Source: Phormidesmis priestleyi
GTDB lineage: Bacteria; Cyanobacteriota; Cyanobacteriia; Phormidesmidales; Phormidesmidaceae
NCBI GenBank assembly: GCA_003242115.1
Contig: QBMP01000024.1
Span: forward strand, 9,695-16,752
DNA: 7,058 bases
Direction of reading: 5' to 3'
The notes beneath the pieces are model-generated. The model was not told where the DNA came from and searched no databases. It was given only the letters and a program-made list of their open reading frames with translations. Below, piece by piece: positions 5,316 to 7,058 of the stretch. Position 1 is the stretch's first letter; each line of letters begins with the position of its first letter. Made by a program: the position numbers and the translations under genes.

Positions 5316-6109
5316 AAATTTTACTGAGCAATTTGCTGGCGATCTATCGGCGAGAGCTGCAAAGCTATTTCACGTCACCGCTGGCCTACATTATTGCAGT
5401 GGTCTTTTGGCTGATTGGCGGATTGTTTTTAGTGGCGCTGCTGCTCTCTCCGCAAGGGTTAATTGCCCAGGCTGCCGCCGCCGATCAGCTCGGTGCAGGC
5501 GCACAAAAAATAGACTTGCCCTATGAGTTCTTGCAGATTTATCTCAATTTGTTGGGCTCACTGTCAATGTTTGTGCTGCCGATGCTTTCGATGGGGCTGT
5601 ATGCCGAAGAGCGCAAGCAAGGCACGTTGGAGCTATTGGCCACTTCGCCAGTGACAAACTGGATTGTGGCTCTCGGCAAGCTGCTAGGCGTTGTGACCTT
5701 TTATACGGTAATGCTACTGCCGATTATGATTGCTGAGGCGATCGCGTTTGCCTCTAGTCAGCCTGCGTTTCCGCCTTCGGTATTTTTGTTGGGCCATGTA
5801 GGGCTATTGCTGCTGGCGGCGGGGGTGCTCTCACTCGGTATGTTTATTTCGTCGCTATCGGCGAGTACGGTGCTGGCGGCGATTATGACGTTTGGCTTAG
5901 TGCTATTGCTGTGGGTGATTGATGCGATCGCTAATATCCCCGGCATTGCTGGCGACGCCCTGAGCCACCTCTCTTTACTCGCGCACTACACCGACTTTGT
6001 GCAAGGCATTTTCGACACCAGCGGGCTGATTTTGTTTTTGAGCTACATTGTGCTCGGCATCTTTCTCACCGCCCAATCCATTGATACCCTACGTTTTCAG
6101 CGGTCTTAA
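5312..6109 (+). CDS. ABC-2 type exporter permease subunit (GldF/NosY-like)
   Basis: This 265-residue integral membrane protein is the channel-forming partner of the preceding ATPase. Hydrophobic stretches indicate six helices at about 26-46, 74-94, 118-142, 157-181, 184-206 and 238-255. The N-terminal RRELQSYFTSPLAY is the amphipathic entry helix typical of these permeases. EERKQGTLELLATSPV (99-114) is the conserved cytoplasmic coupling segment that contacts the ATPase. The loop between helices 1 and 2 (about 47-72, Ala/Gln-rich) is the probable external loop. Length and motifs fit the GldF/NosY-like branch of ABC-2 permeases. Its ATG is inside the ATPase stop (ATGA at 5312-5315), indicating coupled translation. 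An AGAGG at about 5298-5302 may serve as a ribosome binding site. The transported molecule is not deducible. Confidence 0.93.
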   Translation: MKILLSNLLAIYRRELQSYFTSPLAYIIAVVFWLIGGLFLVALLLSPQGLIAQAAAADQLGAGAQKIDLPYEFLQIYLNLLGSLSMFVLPMLSMGLYAEERKQGTLELLATSPVTNWIVALGKLLGVVTFYTVMLLPIMIAEAIAFASSQPAFPPSVFLLGHVGLLLLAAGVLSLGMFISSLSASTVLAAIMTFGLVLLLWVIDAIANIPGIAGDALSHLSLLAHYTDFVQGIFDTSGLILFLSYIVLGIFLTAQSIDTLRFQRS

Positions 6110-6112
6110 GCC

Positions 6113-7058
6113 ATGAAAAAATTGCCTAACGTCTTGAAGTATTTAGTCTGGCCAGCGCTAGCGCTGGTAACCGCTGGCCTAGTCGTGGGGTTGCTCAACG
6201 GCTGGACGTTAGTGGCAGTGGCCTTGTTAGTCGCCGGAGCCCTGCTGATGGTCGCTAGCCTTGCTGCCTACGATTTCAGTGCGTCTAAAGATCGTTCTGA
6301 AGATCGCTCCGAAGGTCTTTCGAGCGATCGCTTTTGGCAAAGCCGCTCGACTCAAGCGGGCACTAATGCTGTTGTTTCCGTCCTATCCGTGCTGGTGATT
6401 TTAGGCATTGTGAACTTTTTAGGCGCGCGCTACGACAGCCGCACCGATCTGAGCGAAGGGCAGCTTTTGACGCTTTCGCCTAGCTCACAGGCGGTGGTAC
6501 GAAGCCTCGAAAAGCCGACTGAAGCGCTGGTATTTAGCCAAGCGCCGAACCCGACCGATAAAAAGCTGTTGGAGAATTACCATCGCCTCAATCCAGACTT
6601 TACCTACCGCTATGTCGATCCGTTTGCTGAGCCGCAGCTAGCTCAAGAGCTAGGCGTACAAACGGGTTCAGAGGTATATTTGCGCACGGGCGAAGAGCTT
6701 AAAGCGGGCAAATCTGATCGCGATTTGTTAGTGCAGCGGCTCAGCCCCCAAGAGACGCTGAGCGAAAGCCAACTCACCAACAAACTCGCTCAGCTCAGCC
6801 AAGCCAACGCTGGTGTCGTGTACTTTTTGCAGGGGCATGAAGAGTACGCAATTGATAACTCCAAGGCCGGTTTTTTTGAAGCGGCTAGTCGTTTGAAGGA
6901 CGAAAATTACACAGTAGAAGCTTTGAACTTAGCCAATACCGGAACGGTGCCGCCAGATGCCGATGTGCTGATAGTGGCCGGGGCTCAAAAGGAGCTATTC
7001 AACAACGAAGTAGTCGCGGTTAGAAACTATTTAGAAGCGGGTGGCAGCGTCTTTGTGA
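6113..7058 (+). CDS. GldG-like ABC transporter auxiliary protein, C-terminus cut by the window edge
   Basis: This begins 3 bases after the permease stop and runs off the right edge; 315 complete codons are visible. It resembles the gliding-motility-type auxiliary component family (GldG-like, PF09822). Three hydrophobic helices lie at about 11-29, 32-52 and 83-104, followed by the family hallmark NFLGARYDSRTDLSEGQLLTLSP (101-123). A large extracytoplasmic domain follows, with EALVFSQAPNPTDKKLLENYHRLNPDF, YVDPFAEPQLAQELGV and VVYFLQGHEEY, as expected for these proteins. The TGA at the last three bases is out of frame. The loop between helices 2 and 3 carries a short DRSE repeat. In other genomes such genes are often followed by a DUF4340 gene and the set acts as a transporter of unknown substrate; gliding itself cannot be inferred here. 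Confidence 0.9.
   Translation, partial: MKKLPNVLKYLVWPALALVTAGLVVGLLNGWTLVAVALLVAGALLMVASLAAYDFSASKDRSEDRSEGLSSDRFWQSRSTQAGTNAVVSVLSVLVILGIVNFLGARYDSRTDLSEGQLLTLSPSSQAVVRSLEKPTEALVFSQAPNPTDKKLLENYHRLNPDFTYRYVDPFAEPQLAQELGVQTGSEVYLRTGEELKAGKSDRDLLVQRLSPQETLSESQLTNKLAQLSQANAGVVYFLQGHEEYAIDNSKAGFFEAASRLKDENYTVEALNLANTGTVPPDADVLIVAGAQKELFNNEVVAVRNYLEAGGSVFV
6290..6325 (+). repeat. 12-base tandem repeat in the GldG-like gene
   Basis: Units GATCGTTCTGAA (6290) and GATCGCTCCGAA (6302) differ at two bases and encode DRSE twice. A diverged third unit (6314) encodes GLSS and is followed by DRF. The repeat sits in the predicted cytoplasmic loop between helices 2 and 3, and its last copy runs into a HIP1 octamer at 6324-6331. 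Confidence 0.65.

Noticed and set aside
7056..7058. TGA at the very end as a stop for the GldG-like gene
   Set aside because: It is out of frame with the ATG at 6113; the frame is still open at the edge and the protein is shorter than its family.

Overview
The window looks like cyanobacterial chromosome. The palindrome GCGATCGC (HIP1), over-represented in many cyanobacterial genomes, occurs 9 times in about 7 kb (first bases at 128, 532, 2073, 2530, 4558, 4831, 5738, 5924, 6324), where about 0.1 would be expected by chance. Three small genes belong to families I know essentially only from cyanobacteria (DUF2605, DUF2973 and the TIGR02450 Trp-rich family). The genus cannot be fixed from the sequence. 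I see no tRNA, rRNA, CRISPR array or insertion sequence, and no gene-free stretch longer than about 210 bases.

Minus-strand block, 1-4075. Reading in the direction of transcription (right to left), it holds a Trp-rich TIGR02450 protein, a DUF2605 protein, a DUF2973 single-pass membrane protein, a class I glutamine amidotransferase, the decayed C-terminal remnant of a dienelactone hydrolase, two tandem YbjQ-family proteins (one soluble, one membrane-anchored), and an M48 zinc metalloprotease that runs off the left edge. The first four are closely spaced and may be one transcript. The two YbjQ genes and the protease form a second co-directional group with gaps of about 80 bases.

Plus-strand block, 4239-7058. 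After a divergent intergenic region comes an ABC-2 export operon: ATPase, six-helix permease (4-base ATGA overlap with the ATPase) and a GldG-like auxiliary membrane protein (3-base gap, cut by the right edge). This is the layout of Gld-type transporters. Its substrate cannot be read from the sequence.

The least expected structure is a set of short tandem repeats inside and between genes. The ATPase tail is built from a 15-base repeat followed directly by a 9-base repeat, and the GldG-like gene has a 12-base repeat in a cytoplasmic-loop position. Two intergenic regions on the minus-strand side carry degenerate repeats of about 10 bases. The dienelactone hydrolase remnant can be aligned across at least two indels and has lost its nucleophile region. 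No clearly new system is evident; the YbjQ-YbjQ-M48 group and the repeat-modified Gld-like transporter are the best candidates for follow-up.
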